Source of the DNA: Mycobacterium sp. shizuoka-1
GTDB lineage: Bacteria > Actinomycetota > Actinomycetes > Mycobacteriales > Mycobacteriaceae
NCBI RefSeq assembly: GCF_002723835.1
Contig: NZ_BEWG01000113.1
Span: 61,640-125,639, forward strand
Reading direction: 5' to 3'
Length of the DNA stretch: 64,000 bases
Of the stretch, positions 27,228 to 35,476 are shown piece after piece. The notes beneath the pieces were generated by a model that was not told the origin of the DNA, made no database searches, and saw only the letters and a list, made by a program, of their open reading frames with translations. The first letter of the stretch is position 1. Each line of letters opens with the position of its first letter. The position numbers and the translations under genes were made by a program.

Positions 27228-28307
27228 GTGCCAACCGTCGCCGCCACCTTCCGCCGCCTGGGCGCGGTCGGCATGGCCGCGGTGAGCTGGATGACGTTGG
27301 CGGCCACCCTGGGCCTACCGGTGGCGTCCGCCGACGGCCGCGACCAACTGGCGCAGGCCATCGCCACGACCCGGGGCAGTTACCTGGTCTACAACTTCGG
27401 AAGCGGCTACCCCGCGCCGATGCTCAGCGGCAGCGGCAACTGGTACGAACTCACCAACGGCGGCCACCTGATGATCATCAAGGCCGCGTCGGCGCGCTTG
27501 ACCCCGCGGCTGCTGGTGGACACTCACACCGGGTATCAGGCGCGCTGCGAGCGCACGCCGGGCACCCGCACCCGCGAAGGCTTGGTGCAGGCGTCGGAGA
27601 CCTACACCCCGCTGCAGGCGTGGCAGGCGCTCGGCCAACCAACCATCGCGGTCAACGCGAACTTCTTCGATGTCCGTGGGCAGCAAGCGGGTTCGTGGAA
27701 ATCGACCGGGTGCAGCTCGCCACTGGGCGCCTACGTCGACAACACCCAGGGCCAAGGCCGGGCCAACGCCGCGGTGACCGGGACGCTGGCCTACGCGGGC
27801 AAGCAGGCGCTGTCCGGCGGTGACGAGGTGTGGACGGCGCTGACCACGATGATCCTTCCGGTCGCGGGCGCGCCCTACGTCGTCACACCCAAATCCCCCG
27901 ACGACTACGACGCCGCCACCCCGGTCATCCAACGCCTGCTGGACAGCGGTACCCGGTTCGCCGCGGTCAGCGGACTCAAACTGTTGGCTCCTGGCGACAC
28001 CGGACAGTTGAACGATCCCGGCCCCAGCGCGGCCCGCACCGCGCTGGCCTACGCCAGGGACAAAGACGAGATGTACATCTTCCAGGGCGGCAGCTACACG
28101 CCCGACCAGATCCAGGATCTGTTCCGGGGCCTGGGCAGCGACACCGCGATCCTGCTCGACGGCGGCGGATCGTCGGCGATCGTGCTGCGCCGCGACACCG
28201 GCGGCATGTGGGCGGGCGCCGGCGTGCCCAGGGGGTCATGCGACACCATGGCGGTGCTCTGCGATTCTCGCGAACGTGCCCTGCCGGCGTGGCTCGGGTT
28301 CAACTGA
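27228..28307 (+). CDS. Secreted phosphodiester glycosidase (NAGPA/DUF2233) protein
   Basis: 359 residues from GTG 27228. A signal peptide ends PVASA before DGRDQLAQ. The DUF2233/NAGPA domain is marked by TIAVNANFFDVRGQQAGS, AVSGLKLLAPGD and the hallmark AILLDGGGSSAIVLRRDT. This family contains the human GlcNAc-1-phosphodiester uncovering enzyme and bacterial exopolysaccharide or wall-polymer enzymes, so an extracellular glycan role is likely. It is a single gene, followed by a bidirectional hairpin. Specific substrate unknown. Confidence 0.85.
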   Translation: MPTVAATFRRLGAVGMAAVSWMTLAATLGLPVASADGRDQLAQAIATTRGSYLVYNFGSGYPAPMLSGSGNWYELTNGGHLMIIKAASARLTPRLLVDTHTGYQARCERTPGTRTREGLVQASETYTPLQAWQALGQPTIAVNANFFDVRGQQAGSWKSTGCSSPLGAYVDNTQGQGRANAAVTGTLAYAGKQALSGGDEVWTALTTMILPVAGAPYVVTPKSPDDYDAATPVIQRLLDSGTRFAAVSGLKLLAPGDTGQLNDPGPSAARTALAYARDKDEMYIFQGGSYTPDQIQDLFRGLGSDTAILLDGGGSSAIVLRRDTGGMWAGAGVPRGSCDTMAVLCDSRERALPAWLGFN

Positions 28308-28324
28308 CGCCCGCGCGCTAGCGA

Positions 28325-28369
28325 TTTCGGCGCGCAAACCGTCGCTCTGCGAACGTTTCCGCACCGAAA
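28325..28369. terminator. Long imperfect inverted repeat between convergent genes
   Basis: Two 21-base arms (28325-28345 and 28349-28369) pair at 17 of 21 positions around a 3-base loop. The ends TTTCGG and CCGAAA are perfect. Located in the 67-base gap between the NAGPA gene and the convergent SDR gene, so a bidirectional terminator is the simplest reading. Confidence 0.6.
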
Positions 28370-28374
28370 CCGCG

Positions 28375-29199
28375 TCACGGTTGGCCGAACACCCGGCGCA
28401 GAACCGCGTCACGCACGCGGGTCGGGAGCTTCGTCATCAGGGTCATCTGCACCGCGGTGGTCACCCCGACCGGGTAGCGGGCCCGCGGCTTACCCGCGCT
28501 GAGCGCCTCGAGCACCACCTTGGCCACCTTCTCCGGCTCCACGGCCAGGCGCTGTGACATCGGGATCGACTTCCGCATCCCGGCGATATGCCTGCTGTAG
28601 AGAGCCCGGTGTTGCGGCGTCATCGCCGCTTCCATGTCCGCGACGCTCTGGTCGGCGCTGCGCCACATGTCGGTGTCGGTCTGGGCGGGCTCGACCACGC
28701 TGACCGAGATATGCCACGGGCGAAGCTCGAGTCGCAGAGCGTCCGCGGCCGCCTCGAGGGCGAACTTCGACGCGCTGTAGGCACCCACCATCGGCGCCGA
28801 GAGCTTCCCATTCACGCTGGAGATGAAGACGATTCGGCCCTGCGACTCGCGTAGCAGCGGTAGCACCGCCTGGGTGACGGCGAGCTGGCCAATGACGTTG
28901 ACCTCCATTTGCCGGCGGATCTCGTCGATGGTCAGCCCTTCCAACGGGCCGCTGACCGCGATGCCGGCGTTGTTCACCACCGCGTCCAGACGGACCGGCA
29001 GTGCCTGGGGCAGCGCGGCGAGGTGCGCATCGTCGGTGACGTCGAGGACGACCGCACTGACCCGCGGCAGCGCCGCCAGCGCCTCGGCGTCGGCCGCGCT
29101 GCGTACTCCGCCGATGACATCCCAACCCGCGGCCGCCAGGTTGGTCACGATCGACCTGCCGATACCCCGGGCCGCGCCGGTTACCAGGACAGTAGGCAT
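28375..29199 (-). CDS. Short-chain dehydrogenase/reductase
   Basis: 274 residues from ATG 29199. Classical SDR with cofactor motif VTGAARGIGRS, NNAG (VVNNAGIAVSG), catalytic Ser in VFISSVNGKLS and YxxxK in YSASKFALEA. The absence of an acidic residue at the end of beta-2 with R in GGVRSA suggests NADP(H), though this is only an indication. The C-terminal extension (RARYPVGVTTAVQMTLMTKLP) is typical of retinol/steroid-type SDRs that act on lipophilic alcohols or ketones. 14 bases downstream of the YoaK-like gene. Confidence 0.92.
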   Translation of the reverse strand: MPTVLVTGAARGIGRSIVTNLAAAGWDVIGGVRSAADAEALAALPRVSAVVLDVTDDAHLAALPQALPVRLDAVVNNAGIAVSGPLEGLTIDEIRRQMEVNVIGQLAVTQAVLPLLRESQGRIVFISSVNGKLSAPMVGAYSASKFALEAAADALRLELRPWHISVSVVEPAQTDTDMWRSADQSVADMEAAMTPQHRALYSRHIAGMRKSIPMSQRLAVEPEKVAKVVLEALSAGKPRARYPVGVTTAVQMTLMTKLPTRVRDAVLRRVFGQP

Positions 29200-29213
29200 T
29201 CGCCCGAGTCTAG

Positions 29214-29897
29214 TTAGCCAGCCACCGGTTTGGGCCCGTAGCGGAAGACCGCCAGGCTGGCGGCCACCGCGACGGCGGCCAGGCCGATCACCGGCGCGAC
29301 CATGAAGCGGGAGATCGTCGCACCCACCGTGGCCCCGGCGCACAACGTCAGCACCACGCTGTAACGCAACTTCTCCCGCTCGCCGCTGCCGCCGGCGAGG
29401 CGACTGTCGACACCGATGCCCACCAGGGTCGAGGTGAGCACCGTGGTGCTGAGCTCCTGGATACCGAATTGGCGCGCCGCGGCGTTCTGCGATCCGAAGG
29501 TCAGCGCCAGCCCGGCGATCAGGATCAGCTTGCCGTCGTCGTGGTAGTTCACCACCCCGGTGCCGGCGAGCACTGCCAGCACGGTCAACAGCACGACCTC
29601 GCTGCCCAGCGCCGCGGTCAGCCAGCCGCGCACCTCGCTGTCGAAGTGACGGGCAAACCGGCCACCGAGCACAGTCCCGATCAGGAAGCTGACGAACGAG
29701 ATCACCGCGGCGGTCATGTCGACCCCCGAGTGGGGGACGAACCAGAACCCGAGGAACACGACATTGCCGGTCATGTTGGCCACGAACACGTGCCCGAGCG
29801 CCAACACACTGATCGCGTCGACCAGACCGGTCGCGAACGTCAGCAGCAGCAGCGCGACGACGGTGGAGCGTTCCGAGACGGGCGAGGCGACGGCCAT
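29214..29897 (-). CDS. YoaK-family (DUF1275) membrane protein
   Basis: 227 residues with about six to seven membrane helices. DUF1275 features include FATGLVDAISVLALGHVFVANMTGN at the start and LALTFGSQNAAARQFGIQELSTTVLTSTL in the middle. Function of the family is unknown; small-molecule transport is often assumed. It follows the last Mce-associated gene by 25 bases on the same strand and may be read through from the Mce operon, but it is not a usual member. Confidence 0.9.
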   Translation of the reverse strand: MAVASPVSERSTVVALLLLTFATGLVDAISVLALGHVFVANMTGNVVFLGFWFVPHSGVDMTAAVISFVSFLIGTVLGGRFARHFDSEVRGWLTAALGSEVVLLTVLAVLAGTGVVNYHDDGKLILIAGLALTFGSQNAAARQFGIQELSTTVLTSTLVGIGVDSRLAGGSGEREKLRYSVVLTLCAGATVGATISRFMVAPVIGLAAVAVAASLAVFRYGPKPVAG

Positions 29898-29922
29898 CGG
29901 CCCAGTATCGCCAATGGATCGC

Positions 29923-30567
29923 TCAGAGTTTGGGTGTCAGATCCAGTGAGGTCACCGTGGTCATCTTGGTGACCAGCCAGCGCGAGCCGTCGCGAGTCAG
30001 CTGCACGCGGTAGGACAAGTACTTCGTCGAGGGGATGTCCTTGCTCAGCGGGCTTTTGGATGTGGTGTTGGTGTAGACGATCGCGGTGGCCTCTGAGCCG
30101 TTCAGCGATTCGACGGCAGCACCGACCACCTCGGTGCTGTTGGTGACCTTGGCCTGCTTGTTGGTCGGCACGATGGCGTCGACGTACTTGCGGTACTGAT
30201 CCTGGAAGTCCCCGGACAGGTACTTCGCCGACCGGTCCGGGAGCTTGTCCATGTCGTCGGGGGTGTAGGTCCACAGCGTCGTGATCGCCTCGGCGGCGGT
30301 GCGGGCGATCGTGAGCTTGGTGTCGACGGCCGCGCGATCCATCAGGTACGGCGCCATGGTGGCGCCGGCGAAGCCGCCCGCGGCGACGAACAGTGTCGCC
30401 GACATTGCGACCGCCAAGGTTGTCTTGTTGCGGCTCAACCAGTTTCGTCGTCGCGGCTCGGCGGGTTCCGACTCCGCGGTCTCGGCCTCGACGGCATCGG
30501 CCGTCTCGGTGACCTCGTCGGGTGCAGCGTCGGTCAGATCACCTGCAGCAGGTTGCTGATCTTCCAC
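29923..30567 (-). CDS. Mce-associated membrane protein (Rv0178-like)
   Basis: 214 residues from GTG 30567, inside the end of the preceding Mas gene (34-base overlap), with AGGAGG just upstream. An acidic N-terminal cytoplasmic segment is followed by one membrane helix (TTLAVAMSATLFVAAGGFAG) and an extracytoplasmic domain of the Mas/VirB8-like (NTF2) fold with YLSGDFQDQYRKYVDAI and closing RWLVTKMTTVTSL. In M. tuberculosis Mas proteins stabilise and support Mce transport. It is the last of four such genes here and fits Rv0178 by position. Confidence 0.85.
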   Translation of the reverse strand: MEDQQPAAGDLTDAAPDEVTETADAVEAETAESEPAEPRRRNWLSRNKTTLAVAMSATLFVAAGGFAGATMAPYLMDRAAVDTKLTIARTAAEAITTLWTYTPDDMDKLPDRSAKYLSGDFQDQYRKYVDAIVPTNKQAKVTNSTEVVGAAVESLNGSEATAIVYTNTTSKSPLSKDIPSTKYLSYRVQLTRDGSRWLVTKMTTVTSLDLTPKL

Positions 30568-31091
30568 GGACCTCCTGCACCTCCTTCTTGGGTCGCGGTG
30601 ACCACCCACCGGCTGCCGCTTTCGACGGTCTTGCCGTCGGGCATCCGGGTCTTGGTCGTGGCGGCCACGACGACGTCGGCGCTGCCGTCGCGGTTCCACC
30701 GTTCGATGCCGAGGTCCTGCACGGTGCCCGTCGTCGGCTCGGCGCGGGCCACCTGGATGACGACCTCGTTCATCCTGTCCTGGTACAGCTTGGCGAACTG
30801 CCCGGTGCCCTGAGCCAGCACCCGGTCGGCGTAGTCGTTGGCGTGGAACGGGTCGATGGACGTGTACTGCGTGACGAAGCTGCGCACGAAGCTCAGCACG
30901 GCCACGTCCCGGACCGCATCGTGGCGCTGGGTTTCGCGTTTCACCAACAGCAGCGTGCTGATCGTGAGTGCGGCGAGCACCGCCACCGCCGCCACGCCGG
31001 CGATCAGCGGCAACACCCACCGGCGCGGTTGCGGGTCGGGCAGCCGGAACAGCTCCGCGCTGTCGGGCTCCACCCGGCGGCGCGGGCTCAC
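30534..31091 (-). CDS. Mce-associated membrane protein (Rv0177-like)
   Basis: 185 residues from GTG 31091, whose start overlaps the previous stop (GTGA). Basic cytoplasmic N-terminus, one helix (WVLPLIAGVAAVAVLAALTI), then a Mas domain with SFVTQYTSIDPFHANDYADRVL and SRWVVTATQEGGAGGPW. The domain resembles the neighbouring Mas proteins and probably contacts the Mce1 complex in the periplasm-like space. Part of the Mce1 operon. Confidence 0.87.
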   Translation of the reverse strand: MSPRRRVEPDSAELFRLPDPQPRRWVLPLIAGVAAVAVLAALTISTLLLVKRETQRHDAVRDVAVLSFVRSFVTQYTSIDPFHANDYADRVLAQGTGQFAKLYQDRMNEVVIQVARAEPTTGTVQDLGIERWNRDGSADVVVAATTKTRMPDGKTVESGSRWVVTATQEGGAGGPWKISNLLQVI

Positions 31092-32095
31092 TTCGCCTCC
31101 CCCGCCGGGTTCGGCTTGGCCAGCACCGAGAGGTTGGCGACCTGCCATGCCCCACCGGCCGATCGTTCGAAGTCCACCCGGACGGTGGCGGTGATCAGCC
31201 GTTGGTTGGGCACCTCGCCGCGCTGACCCTGCATGAGAAGCAGCATCACCGCCCGATCGCGGGTGTTGGTCAGCACCGCGCTGTTGGTCACCCAGTAGTC
31301 GTTGTCCACCGGGCCCGCCTTGCGCACCGCGTCCTGCTGGGCGATCAGCTGCGGCCGATAGCCGTCGGTGACCAGACCGCGCGCCCGGGCGAAGTCGGCA
31401 TCGATGCTGGCGACGTTGTAGCTCAGCATCTGCCGCACGATCGTCGGGCCCTGCACCGCCAGCTGCTGGCGGGTCTGCTCTACGGCGAGTTCCGGCCGGT
31501 AGACACGTAGATAGCCCAACGCCGTGACCGCGCCGCCCACGATGGCCAACGCCACGAGCACCGCACCGGCCAGCCGGCGCCGGTTCGGCCGGGCCCCCTC
31601 GACGCGGTGCACCTCGGTGCGGGTGATCAGGTCGGCGAAGGTGCGCCCGCGCGAATCCCACAGCGGCCACAGCCAGCCCAGGAACAGCGCGGCAGTGTCG
31701 AGCAGGTGTGCCAAGTCGCGGACCAGCAGACGCCAGGGCCCCACCGGTGCACCGTCCCGGGTGACGACGCGGATCCCGGCCAGGCAGCGTCCCAGGGTCC
31801 AGCCGGTGATCGACGGCAGCAGCAGCCGGTTGAAGGCCATCGCCAAGAACACCGCTGCGGCCAGCCCGGCCGCACCCCAGCGCAGCCAGCCGATGCCCGA
31901 CAGTGAGGCGGATTGTGCCACCAACAGGCTGGTGACCACGACGGCAGCCGGAAAGAACACGTCGACCGTGATGGCGCCGGCCCGGGCCGGCCAGGTCGCC
32001 GTCAGCCAGGCCGGAACACCCTCGACTGGGTCGCCCACCTCGACGGCGACGGCCTCGGTGGTCTCCATGGTCTCGGCGGTCTCGGTCACCGTCAC
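31088..32095 (-). CDS. RDD-Mas fusion, Mce-associated (Rv0176-like)
   Basis: 335 residues from GTG 32095 (GTGA overlap with the preceding gene). The N-terminal RDD domain (about 30-170) has three to four helices and the motif PARAGAITVDVFFP, then TLGRCLAGIRVVTRDG and WDSRGRTFADLITRTEV. After a further helix (AGAVLVALAIVGGAVTALGYL) comes a Mas extracytoplasmic domain ending NLSVLAKPNPAGEAK. The RDD part may anchor or conduct within the membrane complex. Length agrees with Rv0176. Member of the Mce1 operon. Confidence 0.87.
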   Translation of the reverse strand: MTVTETAETMETTEAVAVEVGDPVEGVPAWLTATWPARAGAITVDVFFPAAVVVTSLLVAQSASLSGIGWLRWGAAGLAAAVFLAMAFNRLLLPSITGWTLGRCLAGIRVVTRDGAPVGPWRLLVRDLAHLLDTAALFLGWLWPLWDSRGRTFADLITRTEVHRVEGARPNRRRLAGAVLVALAIVGGAVTALGYLRVYRPELAVEQTRQQLAVQGPTIVRQMLSYNVASIDADFARARGLVTDGYRPQLIAQQDAVRKAGPVDNDYWVTNSAVLTNTRDRAVMLLLMQGQRGEVPNQRLITATVRVDFERSAGGAWQVANLSVLAKPNPAGEAK

Positions 32096-32787
32096 TTGCT
32101 CACCTGGTCGAGTTTGGCGATCTTGTAGGTGCCGGCATCGGGCACCATCCGAACCCGAAGGCGGTAGCCCTGCTCCTGGTCCTGCGACTGGCTGTTGGAC
32201 ACCTTCACCCGGACCGCCACCAGGACGTCCATCGAACCGTCGTCGTTGTGGCGTTCCACCGCCGCACGCATGTTGGAGACCTGCACGGAGACCTTGGCGG
32301 CCTGGTAGGCGTCGACCAGCAGCCCGCTGTAGAGCGTCGCCTGCGCGCCGAAGTCGCCGGTCGCGCACTCGATGATCTTCTGCTGGCTGGCGGCCATCGC
32401 GGCGGCGTCGGGGGCCTGGGTGGCGGTGACGCAGTCCTTGGCCGCGGCCAGCGCGACGGTCTCGGCCTGCGCGGCCGCCACGCTCTTCTGGTGCGAACGC
32501 AGCGCGAGGACACCACCGGTGGCGACCAGCAGGCTGACGATCACCAGCGCCGCGCACACGCCGGCAAGCCGGCGTCCGCTCAGCCGCGATCCGTGCGGCG
32601 GTTCACCGTGGGCTGCTTCGGTTTCGTCGACCGGGTCCTGATTCGCCGACTCCTGCGCCTCACTTCGTTCGGCCTCGTCGTCGTCAGCGATCATTTTCGC
32701 CGACTCCTCAGCCTCACTTCGTTCGGCCTCGTCGTCGTCGGTGGGCGGGTTGGGGGTCAGCCGGCCGGAGCCAGCATCTCCTTCCAT
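32092..32787 (-). CDS. Mce-associated membrane protein (Rv0175-like)
   Basis: 231 residues from ATG 32787, overlapping the end of mce1F by 31 bases. The cytoplasmic N-terminus (1-70) is strongly acidic and contains an 18-residue tandem repeat (DDDEAERSEA units). One helix (AGVCAALVIVSLLVATGGVLA) and a Mas domain follow (CATGDFGAQATLYSGLLVDAYQAA; YRLRVRMVPDAGTYKIAKL). First of four Mas genes directly behind mce1F, as in M. tuberculosis Rv0175-Rv0178. Confidence 0.87.
   Translation of the reverse strand: MEGDAGSGRLTPNPPTDDDEAERSEAEESAKMIADDDEAERSEAQESANQDPVDETEAAHGEPPHGSRLSGRRLAGVCAALVIVSLLVATGGVLALRSHQKSVAAAQAETVALAAAKDCVTATQAPDAAAMAASQQKIIECATGDFGAQATLYSGLLVDAYQAAKVSVQVSNMRAAVERHNDDGSMDVLVAVRVKVSNSQSQDQEQGYRLRVRMVPDAGTYKIAKLDQVSK
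32642..32739 (-). repeat. 54-bp in-frame tandem repeat in the Mas gene
   Basis: Two units with a 54-base period (32642 onward and 32696-32739), identical over 44 bases except two, encoding the duplicated DDDEAERSEA/QESA segment. It keeps the reading frame and lies in the disordered acidic N-terminal tail. Confidence 0.85.
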
Positions 32788-34307
32788 CCGTCGTCTCCTG
32801 TACTGCTCGAGTTGCTGACGTTGTACTTCACACCGTCAGGACCAACCAACTCCCCGCTCTGCGGGCTGTAGATGGCGGTATTGCTTGCGGCCGGGGTGTA
32901 CGTGCAGGGGTTGGGCTGCTGGCCGTTGCACTGCACGGTGCCGGTGCCCGGTGGGCTGAGGGCGTCACTGACCGGCGGTGTGGGCCCTGGCAGCAGATCG
33001 GCCGGCAGCGGGTTCATCCCGTTGTTGATCGACGGTGCCGGTATCACGGTACCGGGGTTGACCGGCTGGTCGCATCGAGCGCCCGGCGCCGGGCAGTTCA
33101 GCACCTGGTTCGGATCGCCGTACCACGGGTTGTTGCCCAGCGGGGTGTACGGCTCGTTGGAGCGGCATTCCATCGGAGTCGCCGCCCGCTTGCCGGGCAC
33201 GTCCGCGCACGGGAAGTTGCGGGCACCGCGCACCACGTTGGCCGGGGTGTCCTTGGGGATCTTGCAGTACAACCCGTTCTCCACCGGCATCACCCTGGTG
33301 TCCGCGGGCGCCCGCCACTGGCTGGCCGGCAAGAAGCCGGTCAGGCACGGCGGCGGCTGGTTGATCGTCAGACCGAAGTCCAGCGCGGCCTGCCGCGGGT
33401 AGGGCGCCGACACCGACTGGGCGACCGACGCGCCCTGCGGCAACAGCACCAACGACTGCTCGACGCCCTTGTTGTAGCGCTTGAGCATGTCCAGGATGAT
33501 CTCGAGGTTCGCCAGAGTCTGCGGCAGCGCCTCACGCACATCGCTGAACACCGCGTTGACCGCGTCGGCCGTCGGCGCGGCCTGGCTCAGCCCGCTGCGC
33601 AGGGCCTGATCCTGCGCAGCGGTCTGCGACGCGATGCTGTTCAGGTTCGCCGCCCACTGCTGGATCGCATTCGAGGAATTGACCTGACTGTCCACGATGG
33701 CGGGCGAGTTCGCGATGATGTCGTTGACGTCTTGGATGTTGGTCTTGAAATCACCCACGATCGCCTGGGTCCCGTCGACCAGACGCTGCAGCGACGGGCC
33801 CAAACCGCCCACCGCCAGGGCGGTTTCGTTCAACAACACCGGGATCTTGTCGGCGGGCAGGGCCGCCAGTCCCCGGTTGGCGGCATCCAGTGCCGGGCCG
33901 ATCTCCTCCGGCACCGTCGACTTCGTGATGGTCTGCCCGCTGGCGAAGTACTGACCGGGGTTGCCGTCGGACACCAGGTCCAGGTACTGCTCGCCGACCG
34001 CGGACACCGAATGCACATTGGCGGTCGCGTCGAGCGGGATCTTGTACTTGTCACTGATGCTCATGGTGGCCCGGACACCGGTCTCGGTCGGCTGCACGTC
34101 GGTGACGCGCCCGATCGTGACGCCGCGATAGGTGACGTTGGCCGTGGCATACAGGCCGCCCGACGACGGCAGGTCCGCCTTGAGCTCGTACTGTCCGACC
34201 CCGGCCAGCGTGGGCAGGCGCAGGAAGTACCAGCCCAGCACCAGCAGGGCTACCACGGTCAGCACACCGAACACGACGAGCTGGGTCTTGATGAAGCGCG
34301 TCAACAT
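32757..34307 (-). CDS. mce1F: Mce1F substrate-binding protein
   Basis: 516 residues from ATG 34307. One N-terminal helix (LVVFGVLTVVALLVLGWYFL), the MlaD/Mce domain (about 40-120; YELKADLPSSGGLYATANVTYRGVTIGRV), a long helical region (about 130-300) that forms the lipid tunnel in Mce hexamers, and a proline/cysteine-containing C-terminal tail (NPCTYTP, RCDQPVNPG). Mce1A-F bridge the envelope and pass fatty or mycolic acids inward. Sixth and last mce gene, 14 bases after mce1E. Confidence 0.95.
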   Translation of the reverse strand: MLTRFIKTQLVVFGVLTVVALLVLGWYFLRLPTLAGVGQYELKADLPSSGGLYATANVTYRGVTIGRVTDVQPTETGVRATMSISDKYKIPLDATANVHSVSAVGEQYLDLVSDGNPGQYFASGQTITKSTVPEEIGPALDAANRGLAALPADKIPVLLNETALAVGGLGPSLQRLVDGTQAIVGDFKTNIQDVNDIIANSPAIVDSQVNSSNAIQQWAANLNSIASQTAAQDQALRSGLSQAAPTADAVNAVFSDVREALPQTLANLEIILDMLKRYNKGVEQSLVLLPQGASVAQSVSAPYPRQAALDFGLTINQPPPCLTGFLPASQWRAPADTRVMPVENGLYCKIPKDTPANVVRGARNFPCADVPGKRAATPMECRSNEPYTPLGNNPWYGDPNQVLNCPAPGARCDQPVNPGTVIPAPSINNGMNPLPADLLPGPTPPVSDALSPPGTGTVQCNGQQPNPCTYTPAASNTAIYSPQSGELVGPDGVKYNVSNSSSTGDDGWKEMLAPAG

Positions 34308-34321
34308 CTACTCGTCACCCC

Positions 34322-35476
34322 TTATTCGCCGCGCTCGACATACGGTCCACCGTCGGTCATGTTCGGGTGAGGCGTGAACCTGACATCCGGGATCATCGTC
34401 TGCGGATCGCGACCCCAGGCCTGCTCGAGCGCACGCAGCATTCCGGAGACACCGGTACCGGTGAGGAACGCGTTGTCGATCGCACTGAGCGTCAGGTCGA
34501 AGGTGGCCGAGGTGTTGATGTAGTCACCACGGATCACCTTGGGGATGTTGTCGATCGGGTACGGAGCCGTGATGACCAGCTTCAGCGAGTCGATCAGGTA
34601 CGGCGCCGCACGGCCGAGCTGCTTGAGCGGCCGCTGCAGCAGCGCCAGGTTGGTGTCGAAGTCGGCCCGCGACTGCGACAGCGTCTGGTCGGTGATCCGG
34701 CTGAACCGGCCCAGCGCCTCCACGGCACCGGTGAACCGATCCCTGGCGTCCGCGAAGTACTTGATCAGCGGCGGGAATTCGGTGAGCACCCGGTCCAGGG
34801 TCGCGTTGCGGGCGGCCGCGATCGACACCAGTTCGTTGGTCTTGTCGATGGCCCGGGTCAGGTCGTCGCGCTGCTGGTTGAGCTGGTCGGTGAAGGTGTC
34901 CAGCTTGGCCAGGAAGTCACGGATCTGCTCGGCGTTGCCGTCCAGGATGTTGGCGACCTCGGTCTGGATGATCTCCAGGTTCGGGATGCCGCCACCGCGC
35001 AGCACGGTGGCGATGCTGGCCAGGGTGCGTTCGGTGGTCGGGAAGGACTGCGAGTTCTTCAGCGGGATCGTCGCTCCGCTGCGCAGCGGCTCGGACGACG
35101 GGTTCGGCGGCGGATCCAGCTCGACGTGCTGGGTACCCAGCAGGCTGGTCTGACCGATCCGCGCAATCGCGTTGGCGGGCAGCTTGACTCCGGGCTCCAG
35201 ATCCAGCGTCAGGGTGGGGATCCAGTTCTTCAGCTCGATGGCGCGCACCGAACCGACGAACACATCGGCCACCCGAACCCGGCTGTTGACGTTGAGCGCC
35301 AACGTATCCGGCATCTGGACGTAGACCGTCATCTTGTCCCTGCCGGTGCCCGGGCCACCGGGCATCGGCACGTTGGCGATACCGCGCCAGCCGCAGGACG
35401 TCAGCACCAGGGCGGTGACCACCAGAACCAGACCGCGCCAGCCAATCCGGCGGGTGGTGCTCAGGATCGTGCTCAC
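34322..35476 (-). CDS. mce1E: Mce1E lipoprotein (LprK-like)
   Basis: 384 residues from GTG 35476, with a GTGA overlap with mce1D. It is the lipoprotein of the set: lipobox LVLTSC, then a Mce domain (MTVYVQMPDTLALNVNSRVRVADVFVG) and a helical tunnel region (ILDGNAEQIRDFLAKLDTFTDQL). No long proline tail. In mycobacteria MceE (LprK in Mce1) completes the hexameric ring and is anchored by lipid rather than a helix. Confidence 0.95.
   Translation of the reverse strand: MSTILSTTRRIGWRGLVLVVTALVLTSCGWRGIANVPMPGGPGTGRDKMTVYVQMPDTLALNVNSRVRVADVFVGSVRAIELKNWIPTLTLDLEPGVKLPANAIARIGQTSLLGTQHVELDPPPNPSSEPLRSGATIPLKNSQSFPTTERTLASIATVLRGGGIPNLEIIQTEVANILDGNAEQIRDFLAKLDTFTDQLNQQRDDLTRAIDKTNELVSIAAARNATLDRVLTEFPPLIKYFADARDRFTGAVEALGRFSRITDQTLSQSRADFDTNLALLQRPLKQLGRAAPYLIDSLKLVITAPYPIDNIPKVIRGDYINTSATFDLTLSAIDNAFLTGTGVSGMLRALEQAWGRDPQTMIPDVRFTPHPNMTDGGPYVERGE

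Noticed and set aside
32642-32739. Tandem repeats as a CRISPR-like array
   Set aside because: Only two contiguous units without spacers, inside a coding sequence and in frame.
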